Assembly (NCBI RefSeq): GCF_001039355.2
Contig: NW_019774602.1
Coordinates: forward strand, 327,466-391,465
Length of the DNA: 64,000 bases
Reading direction: 5' to 3'
Origin: Lingula anatina
Taxonomy: Eukaryota; Brachiopoda; Lingulata; Lingulida; Lingulidae
Below the pieces are notes generated by a model. That model did no database searches. It worked only from the letters and a program-made list of their open reading frames with translations, and had not been told where the DNA came from. A program made the position numbers and the translations under genes. Below are positions 1 to 11,600 of the stretch, one piece after another; the first letter of the stretch is position 1; the number at the start of each line of letters is the position of its first letter.

Positions 1-2129
1 CGGGGAAATAACAGAATGAAAATATCATTCAAAGTTTAGATTACACGTTATATGTTGTATAAATACGCTGTATTCTATCAGCAAAAAATATGTGAGTCAG
101 GCAGCCTTTCCATTCCATGTAATCAATGTATATGACCGATGGAGAAAATAATCCGGACATCCATTAATTTCCAGCACTTTAACCACAAGTTTTTGCACTT
201 CAAGCCTGCAGTGGTTAAGGCAGTGGTCTTGAAATATGTTAACTGCTTCAATTCCTGTGGGTGAAACTGAAACCAAGTTGTGAGAAGTACCAGTGTGCAA
301 AATCAATTTTCTCTAGGTGGTTTGAGAGACATGACTTGAGAAAATCCTGGACGGAATGTTAAATATCTGTTCGCTTTCAAAATGACAAAATTCAGTTCAC
401 CGTAAAACTAATGTTTTCACAAGGCTGCAGGGCAAATGAGCAAGAATTCATAAGTACATATCCACTTCCTCAGCTTCCAAGTGATTGACAATAAAATAAA
501 GAACATCAGGCAGAAATGACAATGCTTAGTGATTAATAACTTGACTTAGTCGATATAACTTTAGATTACTTGCTGAAAGAAAATGGCAGAACTAATCCAA
601 TAAATTCACAAGGCACAGAACCCATTTAGAGTATAAATGAGCACTTGCAGAAACTATGCAGACTTTCCTAGCTCTGAGGACAAAACTGCCTCTAAGATCC
701 AGGCTAAGATAACATTAGCTTCACATCAATATACAAGGCGAGTAGTGCACATAACGGGTTCTTATCTTTGTGTGCAAATAACTGCATGGAAAAACAGCTC
801 CGTCATCAGGGGGTGTGTTCAGGGTTCAAACAGCTCTTTTATTGTTCAAAATAGCTTGGTAATGCCAGAAATCAGTTTATATATATTTATATGTAAGTTT
901 CTACTGAATTCGTGGATAGGAGTTGCAAGCTGACCGTTCCTGAATACTTAGTTTGTTCTTACATACAGTATATATCTAGGGTAGCTGAAAATAAACTGAT
1001 AATCGCTATGGCATAAGGTGGTTTATGCAAAAAAAAGGCCTTTATCCGGGAAAAGGTCTACTCTGAATCAAAATTTGATCAAAGTTCAATGATCATACAT
1101 AGTAAACATTGTGAAAAAGGTTCACTAATTCAGAAAAAGGACCCCCCCCCCCCCCCCCTCTTTTTGAAATTTCTGGCTTCAGGCCAGAAAAAAAAGATAA
1201 AAAAGAAAAAAAAAATTAACTTAATGGTACTTTTACAATATTTTACAATTGGGTACTTACTTTATTTTAGTAACATCCAAGTCCTTATCATTGACTACGG
1301 CACAGTTGGTGAGTGACAGCTCATCCGTGGGACAGCGAGCAACTTTCATGGTCTGTAACATAAAATATCAAATAAATTACAATACCAGTAAGTTGTTAAT
1401 ACCTATGCATAAGAGTTGAGGATTGTTAAATGAGGGTGAATTTAGTGTCTTATTAAGGTTTTTAGCCTCATTCCATGTCCCTCATTCCACTTATATATTA
1501 CTGTTAGAATGACTTGGTGCTATAAATAACAAGAAGTCATAAATTTGTATGTGAGCTGGAACAAAACTGTCGTCAGATTATCGATCTTCAAAAGATTACA
1601 AAAAAAGAATATCGGAATTGGATATAAGGCATGTTAATCACAAATAGATATAATTGTTCAGTTCTGAGTGCCATCACACTTAGTACAGTATATTCCCGTC
1701 TTTACTGTGCTTTTTATAAAACAGTTCTTTTTTTTTAAAGTTGTACGACAATGTGGATTGTAAATAACAGCTATTTGGATCCACCGGTATTCTGTTACAG
1801 CAAGATAGTGCAAACATTGGACTGTCAAGAGATCCTAAAAACTGTAAAATCTAAAAATTACAATTAAATCAAAGCAGAATCAAAGGCACGTATCCAACTT
1901 CTTGTCCATGTTATCCACCGCTCAGTGTCAGAGAAAGACGGAAGAACAACACGAAGTGCTGCAAATATTGACTGATATTCATGTCTCTGTGTGATAAAAC
2001 ACCTAAACAGATTTCTATACATGTACAGACGTGATATGCCAAATAAATATAGAAAGTCATTAGCATTTTAACACTCAAAGACCAGCGATAACCTGCTGGT
2101 AACGAAAGCCGACTTACCAACGTCGCCAT
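1..2129 (-). CDS. NSF: NSF 5' end, partial gene, first copy (allele A)
   Basis: 5' part of the gene for N-ethylmaleimide-sensitive factor, the hexameric AAA+ ATPase that disassembles SNARE complexes after membrane fusion. Two coding exons are seen on the minus strand: 2129-2118 (four codons, MATL) and 1352-1261 (thirty codons plus two bases). Joined in phase they read [19 protein letters not shown] and continue with [12 protein letters not shown]. This matches the start of animal NSF, including the [16 protein letters not shown] block of the N-domain, with the initiator methionine at the same distance as in vertebrate NSF. The splice sites are good: donor GTAAGT after exon 1, acceptor TTACAG, donor GTAAGT after exon 2. 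The rest of the N-domain and both ATPase domains lie left of the window. The whole segment is repeated at 2539-4826, most likely as the second allele. Confidence 0.92.
1261..1352 (-). CDS. NSF: NSF coding exon 2, copy A
   Basis: 92-bp exon bounded by acceptor TTACAG (minus strand) and donor GTAAGT. It encodes [20 protein letters not shown] followed by [10 protein letters not shown] and two bases of the next codon. The highly conserved [11 protein letters not shown] motif of the NSF N-terminal domain makes the assignment secure. It enters in phase 0 and leaves in phase 2. It differs from copy B by two synonymous bases (Asp GAT/GAC, Leu CTC/CTA). Confidence 0.93.
2118..2129 (-). CDS. NSF: NSF coding exon 1, copy A (MATL)
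   Basis: A twelve-base coding part: ATG GCG ACG TTG followed directly by donor GTAAGT. It ends in phase 0, which fits exon 2 exactly. The start has A at -3 and G at +4. The start codon is embedded in a YY1-like CCATTTTG motif on the opposite strand. Reading through the donor gives a 72-codon open frame (1911-2129) that is an intronic artefact. Confidence 0.88.
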
Positions 2130-2158
2130 TTTGGATCTCTATCGTGGAAGTGGAGTAA

Positions 2159-2166
2159 TGACGTCA
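2159..2166. promoter_or_regulatory. CRE palindrome upstream of NSF (copy A)
   Basis: A perfect TGACGTCA palindrome 30 bp upstream of the NSF start codon. This is the consensus site for CREB/ATF bZIP factors. It is kept in the second copy at 4661-4668. Together with the YY1-type CCATTTTG over the ATG it resembles a TATA-less housekeeping promoter. The function is inferred from sequence only. Confidence 0.5.
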
Positions 2167-2323
2167 GCTAGGAATCCCCGACTAAAAATAGCACATTGGT
2201 AAATTCCACGTGGCAATTTCCACCTCTCTCACTCTTCCAAGAGCCCCAGCAAGCCCCAGCTAATCGGTTTTTGTATGGTCCTTTTGTTGATGAGATCAAT
2301 AATTTCCGTAACATCAGATTTAT

Positions 2324-2324
2324 N
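2324..2324. other. Single-N contig join 1
   Basis: One undetermined base marks the end of the contig carrying NSF copy A. The next contig starts at 2325 and repeats the preceding sequence (position 1 corresponds to 2539, position 2320 to 4826). This is an unmerged contig overlap of at least 2.3 kb. The 2325-2538 segment has no counterpart only because its partner lies left of the window. Confidence 0.85.
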
Positions 2325-2643
2325 CAAAGACAGTTTGTCCAAACTAACATATTGAATATGTGCACTCTGAATGAGTGGAGTTGGCAACTGTGCATTTGAA
2401 AAAAAGCAGGTCACTAACAATGATCTATCTGTCATTTTGCTTTCATGCTCCGTACTGATGCCGCTTGGGGAATCATATTCTGAGACTAGTATCCAAGAAC
2501 CCAAATTACTCTGAAGCATGATCTGGAGAATAATCCATCGGGGAAATAACAGAATGAAAATATCATTCAAAGTTTAGATTACACGTTATATGTTGTATAA
2601 ATACGCTGTATTCTATCAGCAAAAAATATGTGAGTCAGGCAGC

Positions 2644-4631
2644 CTATCCATTCCATGTAATCAATATATATGACCGATGGAGAAAATAATCAGGACATCC
2701 ATTAATTTCTAGCACTTTAACCACAAGTTTTTGCACTTCAAGCCTGCAGTGGTTAAGGCAGTGGTCTTGAAATATGTTAACTGCTTTAATTCCTGTGGGT
2801 GAAACTGAAACCAAGTTATGAGACGTACCAGCGTGCAAAATCAATTTTCTCTAGGTGGTTTGAGAGACATGACTTGAGAAAATCCTGGACGGAATGTTAA
2901 ATATCTGTTCACTTTCAATATGACAAAATTCAGTTCTTGGCAAAACTAATGTTTTCACAAGGCTGCAGGGCAAATGAGCAAGAATTCATAAGTACATATC
3001 CACTTCCTCAGCTTCCAAGTGACTGACAATAAAATAAAGAACATCAGGCAGAAATGACAATGCTTAGTGATTAATAACTTGACTTAGTCGATATAACACT
3101 AGAGTACTTGCTGAAAGAAAATGGCAGAACTAATCCAATAAATTCACAAGGCACAGAACCCATTTAGAGTATAAATGAGCACTTGCAGAAACTATGCAGA
3201 CTTTCCTAGCTCTGAGGACAAAACTGCCTCTAAGATCCAGGCTAAGATAACATAAGCTTCACATCAATATACAAGGCGAGTAGTGCACATGATGGTTTCT
3301 TATCTTTGTGTGCAAATAACTATATGGAAAAACAGCTCCGTCAGCAAGGGGTGTGTTCAGGGTTCAAACAGCTCTTTTATTGTTCAAAATAGCTTGGTAA
3401 TGCCAGAAATCAGTTTATATATATTTATATGTAAGCTTCTATTGAATTGGTGGATAGGAGTTGCAAGCTGACCGTTCCTGAATACTTAGTTTGTTGTTAC
3501 ATATCTAGGGTAGCTGAAAATAAACTGATAATCGCTATGGCATAAAGTGGTTTATGCAAAAAAGGCCTTTATCTGGGAAGAGGTCTACTCTGAATCAAAA
3601 TTTGATCAAAGTTCAATGATCATACATAGTAAACATTGTGAAAAATGTTCACTAATTCAGAAAAAGACGCCTCCCCCCCCCTCTTTTTGAAATTTCTGGC
3701 TTCAGGCCTGAAAAAAAAGTAAAAAAAGAAAAAAAAACTTAATGTTACTTTTACAATATTTTTCATTTGGGTACTTACTTTATTTTAGTAACATCCAAGT
3801 CCTTATCATTGACTACGGCACAGTTGGTTAGTGACAGCTCGTCCGTGGGACAGCGAGCAACTTTCATGGTCTGTAACATAAAATATCAAATAAATTACAA
3901 TACCAGTAAGTTGTTAATACCTATGCTTAAGAGTTGAGGATTGTTAAATGAGGGTGAATTTAGTAGTATTAAGGTTTTTAGCCTGTCCCTCATTCCACTT
4001 ATATATTACTGTTAGAATGACTTGGTGCTATAAATAACAATAAGTCATAAATTTGTATGTGAGCTGGAACAAAACTGTCGTCAGATTATCGATCTTCAAA
4101 AGATTACAAAAAAAGAATATTGGAATTGGATATAAGGCATGTTAATCACAAATAGATATAATTTTTCAGTTCTGAGTGCCATCACACTTAGTACAGTATA
4201 TTCCCGTCTTTGCTGTGCTTTTTATAAAACAGTTTTTTTTTAAGTTGTACGACAATGTGGATTGTAAATAACAGCTATTTGGATCCACTGGTATTCTGTT
4301 ACAGCACAATAGTGCAAACATTGGACTGTCAAGAGATCATAAACACTGTAAAATCTAAAAATTACAATTAAATCAAAGCAGAATCAAAGGCACGCATCCA
4401 ACTTCTTGTCCATGTTATCCACCGCTGTGTCAGAGAAAGACGGAAGAACAACACAAAATGCTGCAAATATTGACTGATATTCATGTCTCTGTGTGATAAA
4501 ACACCTAAACAGATTTCTATACATGTATAGACGTGATATGCCAAATACATATAGAAAGACATTAGCATTTTAACACTCAAAGACCAGCGATAACCTGCTG
4601 GTAACGAAAGCCGACTTACCAACGTCGCCAT
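2644..4631 (-). CDS. NSF: NSF 5' end, second copy (allele B)
   Basis: Second version of the NSF 5' end, with exon 1 at 4631-4620 and exon 2 at 3870-3779. The encoded peptide is identical to copy A, and the splice donors and acceptor are preserved. The intron differs by indels in homopolymers and by single bases. This copy is continuous with the unique sequence leading to Wnt9, so it fixes the real distance: the NSF start codon lies 3.6 kb from the Wnt9 stop codon, both genes on the minus strand. No exon 3 can be recognised in 2539-3778, just as none is seen in 1-1260. Confidence 0.9.
3779..3870 (-). CDS. NSF: NSF coding exon 2, copy B
   Basis: 92 bp with the same phases and the same peptide as copy A ([16 protein letters not shown] block). 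It differs from copy A at two third-codon positions only. This pattern of purely silent change supports a functional exon held as two alleles. Confidence 0.92.
4620..4631 (-). CDS. NSF: NSF coding exon 1, copy B
   Basis: ATG GCG ACG TTG then GTAAGT, identical to copy A. The same YY1-like start context and upstream TGACGTCA (4661-4668) are present. Confidence 0.88.
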
Positions 4632-4660
4632 TTTGGATCTCTATCGTGGAAGTGGAGTAA

Positions 4661-4668
4661 TGACGTCA
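4661..4668. promoter_or_regulatory. CRE palindrome upstream of NSF (copy B)
   Basis: TGACGTCA, 30 bp upstream of the start codon, identical to the copy A site at 2159-2166. Confidence 0.5.
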
Positions 4669-4831
4669 GCTAGGAATCCCCGACTAAAAATAGCACAATG
4701 GTAAATTCCACGTGGCATAATATTTCCACCTCTCTCACTCTTCCAAGAGCCCCAGCAAGCCCCAGCTAATCGGTTTTTGTATGGTCCTTTTGTTGATGAG
4801 ATCAATAATTTCCGTAACATCAGATTAATGC

Positions 4832-7800
4832 GGATGGGTTAAAGATCTAACCATGGGCTTTTTATTTTAGTATATGTTAAACAGCATGACAGAGCGTAGT
4901 GTGTGTGTGTGTGTGGGGGGGGGCATGGTGTGTTATGTTTTGCTCTTGACGTTGTAGGCCTACAGGTCTCTAGTTCACAGAGGACTTTTTTTTTTTTTTG
5001 GGGGGGGGGAGGGGGGATCAAAATAAAGCCATTTATGTGAGTCATATTTGCCCAGCATTAACTGAGATGAAACAGAAATTCGATTTCACACAGGGGTGCT
5101 CGTCAAAATGTAACTATGAATTATGCATATCGTTAGGACATCTGAAAAAGATGGACTAGGAAACGCACCTGTACAGTGTTTTGAATGGATTAAGTGAAGT
5201 TTAAATTGAGGGTTAAAGGGAAGTGAACAAAACAACAACAACAACAACAAAACATTAATTTTGTAGTATACACTGTAGGTCCTATAAGTGTAGTATAGGT
5301 CCTAAATTTGGTATAGAAAAAGACTTGCTTGTGTTTTGAGGTTTTGGTGAGACTAAATTTTAAAAATGGCGCCGTTAAAATGCAGCCAAGTGCCTCACTT
5401 CCACATTTATCATCACGTGGCAAACTGCAGCAAAAATGGGAAATTCCAATTTCATGAATTACGATTACACGAAGCATACTTTCCGAGAGACTGCCTGTTT
5501 TTCAGTTGATTGATCAAAGTAAAAAATGCACTATCGAAATTTCAAGTATCACTCCTTCAGGTTCTCGCCACCCACTTCGACTCGATTTAACTACTAGAGT
5601 AAAGTCGTGCGAACCTAATGTTTTAACTCGCAACATAGGCAAAGCGAATATGCAGCCGAATGTGGTAGGTGAGACAGCGTGGTTGTGCTTTGCTGAAACA
5701 TCTGGTAAAACTTACAGCAGCCACTTATGTGCTTTAATCGCACTTGAGCTCCTTTGATCAAGGCTGGATTTCAAACCCTATCACCCTTAAACTGGAAAGA
5801 TTGCTAAGTTGTTGCTTCCTTGCTACAGGAACGTGCAGGAACACCCCCACGATTTGAGGTAATGTTAAAGCACGAGTGATTGAGTGCCGTGCCTTGGTCT
5901 GGGTTCACTTAAAAAGCTCCAAAACCTTTTACTAATTGGCATGTTTAAAAGCAAGGTAATTTTTGCGGTCATAAAAACGGTACAGCCGTCTTGGTACGTG
6001 TGAATAAGCGTCTTCCCTCTCTTTTTTGTCCTCAATTTTTTAAAGCATATGGAAAATATTATCTTAAATTTTGGATCTCTGACCCGTTCTTTCTCTTTTT
6101 AATGATACAGGTGTTGTGACATAGTGATCCAGATGTTCTGGAATTCTGGACAGGGATATGAAAAGAAAGTAAGGAACTGAATAAGATTTAAAAAGAACTT
6201 AGCTAAAGTTTTACTTAAATTTTATTATATTTGTCATTAATTGATAAAACACATGTTCCGGGTTATTGGCGGAGAAGTTGAGGTTATCTATGTCAAACCG
6301 TTTTAATCAATTTTTAACAAAAAATAACTCACAGGTTAACAAAGCATTGAAAACGATACTTAATACAAAATACCAAGCATGGAATTCGACACTATGATAG
6401 GCGATTTGCATAATCTTTATTCTTTTATAAATACTTGTATAAAATTGTAAGCTTTTTGCTCTCAATATTTAATATTCATATATTTACAGCATATATAAAA
6501 TAGTTTAACTATTATTAAACTAATAACGGCTTTAGCAGAATTCATGTACAAATATTGCAGAAAAAAATAGTCATATTAATTCAAGTGAATAGACACCCGA
6601 TTAAATTAACGCATTAGATTTATAACTAAAATTAACAAACACAACCTAACGTTACCATTTTAATAACAGATTCATACAGGCTTTACCTGCGGTCGTCGCC
6701 TCATGTATAACAAAGTTACGACAGAAATAGAATCGACAAATCGAATGCAAAATAATAAGCCATTGTGCGCTCCTGGAATATTTGCTGTTGACGTCTTCCA
6801 AAGCCTTCCAACTGAGAAAACGTGTATTCTACACTCGGAGTAACACTGTTTTACTTGAATAAGATGCTAAATTTGCCCATAAAACGGGGTAAAACGTGAG
6901 GGCATCACTTCGAAAGAGGTGAATATACCTGCTGCAGCAAGGGTCCCCATAATATTTATCAAATGATTTCTTACACTACGTAAATTATACTTCAGTTAAT
7001 AAGCTTTGCATTCATTTTACTTTGATCAATTTACTCATTGAGCACAGTAAGTCTGAATACATACATTTTTCATCTCACGGTTATAAATATTTCGATTTCT
7101 AGACTTTATACTGCCGGAAAATAGGTTTAAATTCTTTTAAGAATTCAAATACCGCTGCATCATCTTCATTCAAAAAGATGTCTGCGAACAGATTGAAAGC
7201 GTTATAGTTATTTCGAGATAACACGGTGTTCACACGTCAGCAGAACTAGGCAGCGTAATGTCTGCATGACAGCAATGGTCGCACTATACACTTTGCTCCC
7301 CGATCTTTTGATTGCCTAGTTTTTCCTGTTTTATCTAGAAAATGAAAAATAATTCAGTTTGAAAAATGAAAAAAAATAAACGTACTTGGTACGCATGTAC
7401 ATGTTGCAACTCGCGGGGATATTTTTGTTTTCGGCGGGCCGTTCAATGACCCAAAAGATAGGCAATATCATACAAACGTTACTCTAACATTATGGTAAGC
7501 CTACCCATGAAATTTCTGAACAAACATCGTGATCTCCCGCTAAGACATACAGTGGCGTAAATAAATACAAATATGACACTCAAAAGAACGGTCCATGATG
7601 CCATTTCAAATGACTTCTTAATCTTAAGCACATTGTATATACATAAACATGGAATTAATAATACCTCTTGATAACCTGTCATTTTGATAACACACATTTC
7701 TTGATAACCTGTCATTTTAAAGATAAGGGTCACAATCTTGACATTGTAATCTAAATCAACTTGTCTAATGGTATATTCTGCTGTCTATGGTGTGGAATTT

Positions 7801-8203
7801 CTTTACGTGCTACGCACAGTTCTTCATTTCAGCTAGTTACGGTATACAGTCACAGCGCATTCCTTTTTTTGCTATTCTTTTCTTTTCTTTTTTTCAGTGA
7901 GATTTAAAGCTGCGACGTGGCCTAGGAACGTCGGGCCGAGTCACTTGACAAGGGAGACCAAAGTGTAAAGCGTCTCTCTCAGCAACTTTCTGTAAGGGGA
8001 TCTATTTTTGGAGCGGTGCCCATGGCATTCTTTGTTAAATATCCCCACAAAGAGCATTTCTTCCGAATCCCACTTCATTTAAACACTGAACACATCGGAC
8101 TATTGTGTCCGGTATCAATAAACTGACAGCTTTTAATGTTATCGGGTCTATTGAATAAAATATCCGACAGATAGGTTTCAGATTTTTGGGGTTCACCTCC
8201 TCT
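4832..8203. other. NSF-Wnt9 spacer
   Basis: About 3.4 kb of AT-rich DNA with no convincing exon. It holds the NSF upstream region and the presumed Wnt9 3' UTR next to 8204. Simple repeats seen are a GT/G tract at 4899-4923, a T14/G10 tract at 4986-5016 and an (AAC)n tract at 5228-5252. A TCF-type CCTTTGATC lies at about 5752. Short open frames here have no family resemblance. Confidence 0.6.
4899..5016. repeat. (GT)n-G9 and T14-G10 simple repeats
   Basis: A GT dinucleotide tract running into nine G, then about 60 bp later fourteen T followed by ten G, one A and six G. These are low-complexity tracts just upstream of NSF. Confidence 0.8.
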
Positions 8204-8674
8204 TTATTTGCACATATGAACGTCCATTTGCGTCTCGCACTGTTCGCACTCTACGTAACAGCACCACTGGACTTGGCAGCGACAGGCCTTCTTCACCACA
8301 TTGCTGAGGACGTTGTATCCTCGCCCACAGCACATAGCGTCACAGTTCCGTGTCTCCTTCTGGCATTCGCGGCCCTGGGTCCCCTTTGAGTACTTAGACT
8401 TCCGGCAAAAGGACGGCGACTCCTCGATGTGGACCAGTTCTTTACTTTTGACGCGCACATCGGCGTCATTCGGGTTTCTTTTCTTCCGAACTAGCTGAGT
8501 TTTTCCTTTGGCCTTATTGTTACTTAGTTCAACTTTGACGGATTTGTCATAGCGGTCCTTGAGTTTATTGCCCATTTCGTGAAAAGGGGCCAATTGTCGC
8601 CAGCAAGTCCGCACCGTACAAGACCCTGACACACCGTGGCACTTGCAAGTGGTGTCAACCCCATCTTTGACGGC
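8204..8674 (-). CDS. Wnt9: Wnt9 exon 4 (C-terminal, with stop)
   Basis: 471 bp including the TAA stop at 8206-8204, entered after TATTTACAG in phase 0. It begins [20 protein letters not shown] (acylated-serine hairpin) and continues with [11 protein letters not shown], a Lys/Asn-rich linker, [29 protein letters not shown] and [14 protein letters not shown]. All conserved C-terminal cysteine motifs of Wnt proteins are present. Confidence 0.97.
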   Translation of the reverse strand, partial: AVKDGVDTTCKCHGVSGSCTVRTCWRQLAPFHEMGNKLKDRYDKSVKVELSNNKAKGKTQLVRKKRNPNDADVRVKSKELVHIEESPSFCRKSKYSKGTQGRECQKETRNCDAMCCGRGYNVLSNVVKKACRCQVQWCCYVECEQCETQMDVHMCK

Positions 8675-11600
8675 CTGTAAATACAAATGAAATTTAAAAT
8701 ATTATAAATTATCAAACCAAAGATAATGACAGGTCTTAAGATAATAATAATAATAATAATAATAATAACATGGTTGTTTTAATGATTCCGTATCTGTGAA
8801 ATATTCTTACTATATATAAAGCTAATCCAAAAAGATTCTTTACAAATATTATGATGAAGCAACAAATAAAATAATATGCTTATTGGAAGTCCAGAAAAAT
8901 AAAACATAAACGTAAGTCAAAAAGATAGCATGCAGTAAAGATAATAAAAAAGAGGCTAAGTACCGAAAATATCAAATTCTTTCTAAAAATGACCTTATGG
9001 CAAATATTACGAAAACAAATCGCTTTGGTATCGTGAGGGCCACGTATTGCGGTTGACTTAGGTCTCAACCTCTGACGTTCTGAGACTTTAATCCGCAATT
9101 CTTTGCCACTCGACAATATAATAGCACCTATTTATTGCCTATTATGAATCTCATTTTATTATAGTTTTATTGGTATTCACGACTATAATCTAAGGATTAA
9201 CATTACTCCTACTGATAGTGTACAAACAAGGGACTTGACCGACCGTCTAAGAAGTTAGCAAACGACACAGAGATTATTCTAAACTGGAATGTACTGGACA
9301 ACTTATTCAACATGGACTGGGGGATAAAAAACTTTATGTTCATTGAATAAAGTTTTGAATTATATTTCAAAATACATGTTTTAATTTTTATCAAAAAATA
9401 ACAAAATGTTTCAAGATTAAAATGACATTCATGGATAAATCTAGGTGTAGAGGGTGAGTCAGCGGTGCGAAATACTCGATTGAAAAATATTATATTGCGA
9501 TTCAGTCTCCTTTCACTAACACCCGCTGTAAACTACACCCTATTAATTCGTCTAAAACACTGTAATCAAATGCATTTTCCGGATCTTTTTTTATTTGTTT
9601 CTGTCCCGAATGATATTCATTACTATTTCTTGTCATTATGAGCGTCTGCGAGTGTTATCGAATTTATTTAAACAACCAATGAAAGTAAAATGCTGTAAAT
9701 TTCGGATGATTAAGTCAAATGTTGCTTATCAAGAACGAAACTCGCATCAATTTGATACAGAAAGTTTGCCACTTATTACGTTATTAGTAGGGGGTATTTA
9801 TTAGTATACGGCACGTGCGAGTTTATACTTTTTATCACTTATTATCAATAATCGCCTTAAAATATAATCCCTCAACAAAATGATGTTGTAAAGCTCAGCG
9901 GCGACTCTAAACAAAAACATCGGACAAACGTTACGAGTATCAGTAAAGAAACAATATAGTCCATCAGTAGAATTTCGCTCTCCCGTTCCTTGAACGTGCC
10001 CCGCCGTCATTTTCTCAGACACAAATTAAGTATGATCCATATATATCACGCGTTTGCCTCGGGAAATCGAAATAAACCTACTAGAACAAAGTATGGTTTT
10101 TGGAAAGGTGGTGGGCTCTTTAAGTGCCCATCTGTAGCCGTTTTCTACTCCCATCCATCAAATGACGGTGTTTCACTCACAGGTTACTGTAATCATCATA
10201 TATACCAACTGTGGTTAATTGAAGTGAGCAAGGCATAAATATCATGCATTCAGATATTTCGGTACGTTTCTTCCCCACCCAAACCCCTTTTTAACTTGAT
10301 CGTCTGCAGCTGATATTTTACTGTTTTTTTATTGTTTTCATTTTTATCGGGAAGTAGGTTTAATAACACAAAATATTCTGATGGATTGACAAAAATAGTT
10401 AATTCACAAATCAAATCGAATTCCATGGATAGCAAATAGATTACCAATTTTATTTTGCATATGTCTTTCCATAAATATACATGTATATAGACGCAATTAA
10501 CTGTTTTGAGTAACACCTTTGAGTTAAGCATATGCCTGCAATGTTTCTAAATTCGCAGATTAAAAAAAAATCAAATTAGCTTTCTAGTTTAAATATTCTT
10601 TTTAACTAACGGTCATCCAGTGGTTTTGAATAAATAGAATGAATGAAAAAATCAATATCATTTTCTTCAGATAACGGGCAAAAACAGACAAAAAAGCTCT
10701 TACCTTAATCCCAACATTGCTATTATGTTGGTCCATTTTGGCACGTAAATCCTGACCAGATTTTTTGGCCGCTTTGAGAAATTTCCTTGCAAATTTGGAG
10801 CCAAATTTAATATTGTCTCCACAGCCACCCCAGAGCCACGCCTGCCTGGTCTTCTGGTTGTTGAAAGATTCATCACAGGTACATCGGTCCAGCTGACCTC
10901 GGCTGCAGGCGCGGGAAAAAGCGTGGACGAGGCCCGCAGACGATATTGCGTAAAGAAACGATGTTTCCTTGAAACCTGAAAAAAAAGAAAGAAATTGATA
11001 TAGGTTTTACTGTTATTGGCGATTATTATGGTTATAGAGTGGACTGATGTATTTTTAAAAGCTGAAAAAATAAAATGGTAGCCTATTAGTTTCGATCCTC
11101 TTGTCTTATTTTTTGCGCTTAAACAAACAAAATTTTTGAAACAAAGACTAAATGTCAAAATTGCAATTAATTAACGTTTTAGGAAAAAAAACGGATTTTG
11201 CTTCTTACGACAGGGGCTGTGTCGAAAAAAATCAAACAAATATTAACGCCCGGTTCTGCGAGTGCCGAATAATGCTACCATATCAAGCAATATCTTTTAT
11301 TTGTAAATATTATATATCGTGTATTAATGATAGAAATCAAATAGATTATCCTTTTTTTTACATTTGCAGTTAATACGCCTAAAAGCTTTGAATTTCTGTT
11401 TTTGAATATTTTATCAAAGAGTGATATATCTGTACGTAATGACCAGATCAGAAGACTTATTTTCCACTCTATATCCTCGTCTTAGTAAGATTTGGGTCTA
11501 AGAAAACTGCGTGGCCTCTTCTCTCATTGGCCGACGTTCTGGTATTTCATTGATATTTCTGACTCGTTTGGTAAATTTTGGTAAGAAAACCCAACTTTTA

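Larger units (their letters stand above)
2539..4826. repeat. Second copy of 1-2320 (probable allele B)
   Basis: Near-identical repeat of the first 2.3 kb, with scattered substitutions and small indels in the noncoding part and synonymous changes only in the NSF exons. The copy boundary coincides with the N at 2324, so overlap of haplotype contigs explains it better than a real tandem duplication. Confidence 0.88.

Noticed and set aside
1-4826. Genuine tandem duplication of the NSF 5' end
   Set aside because: The copy boundary falls exactly at an N and the same pattern recurs at every single N in the window, so contig overlap is the simpler explanation.
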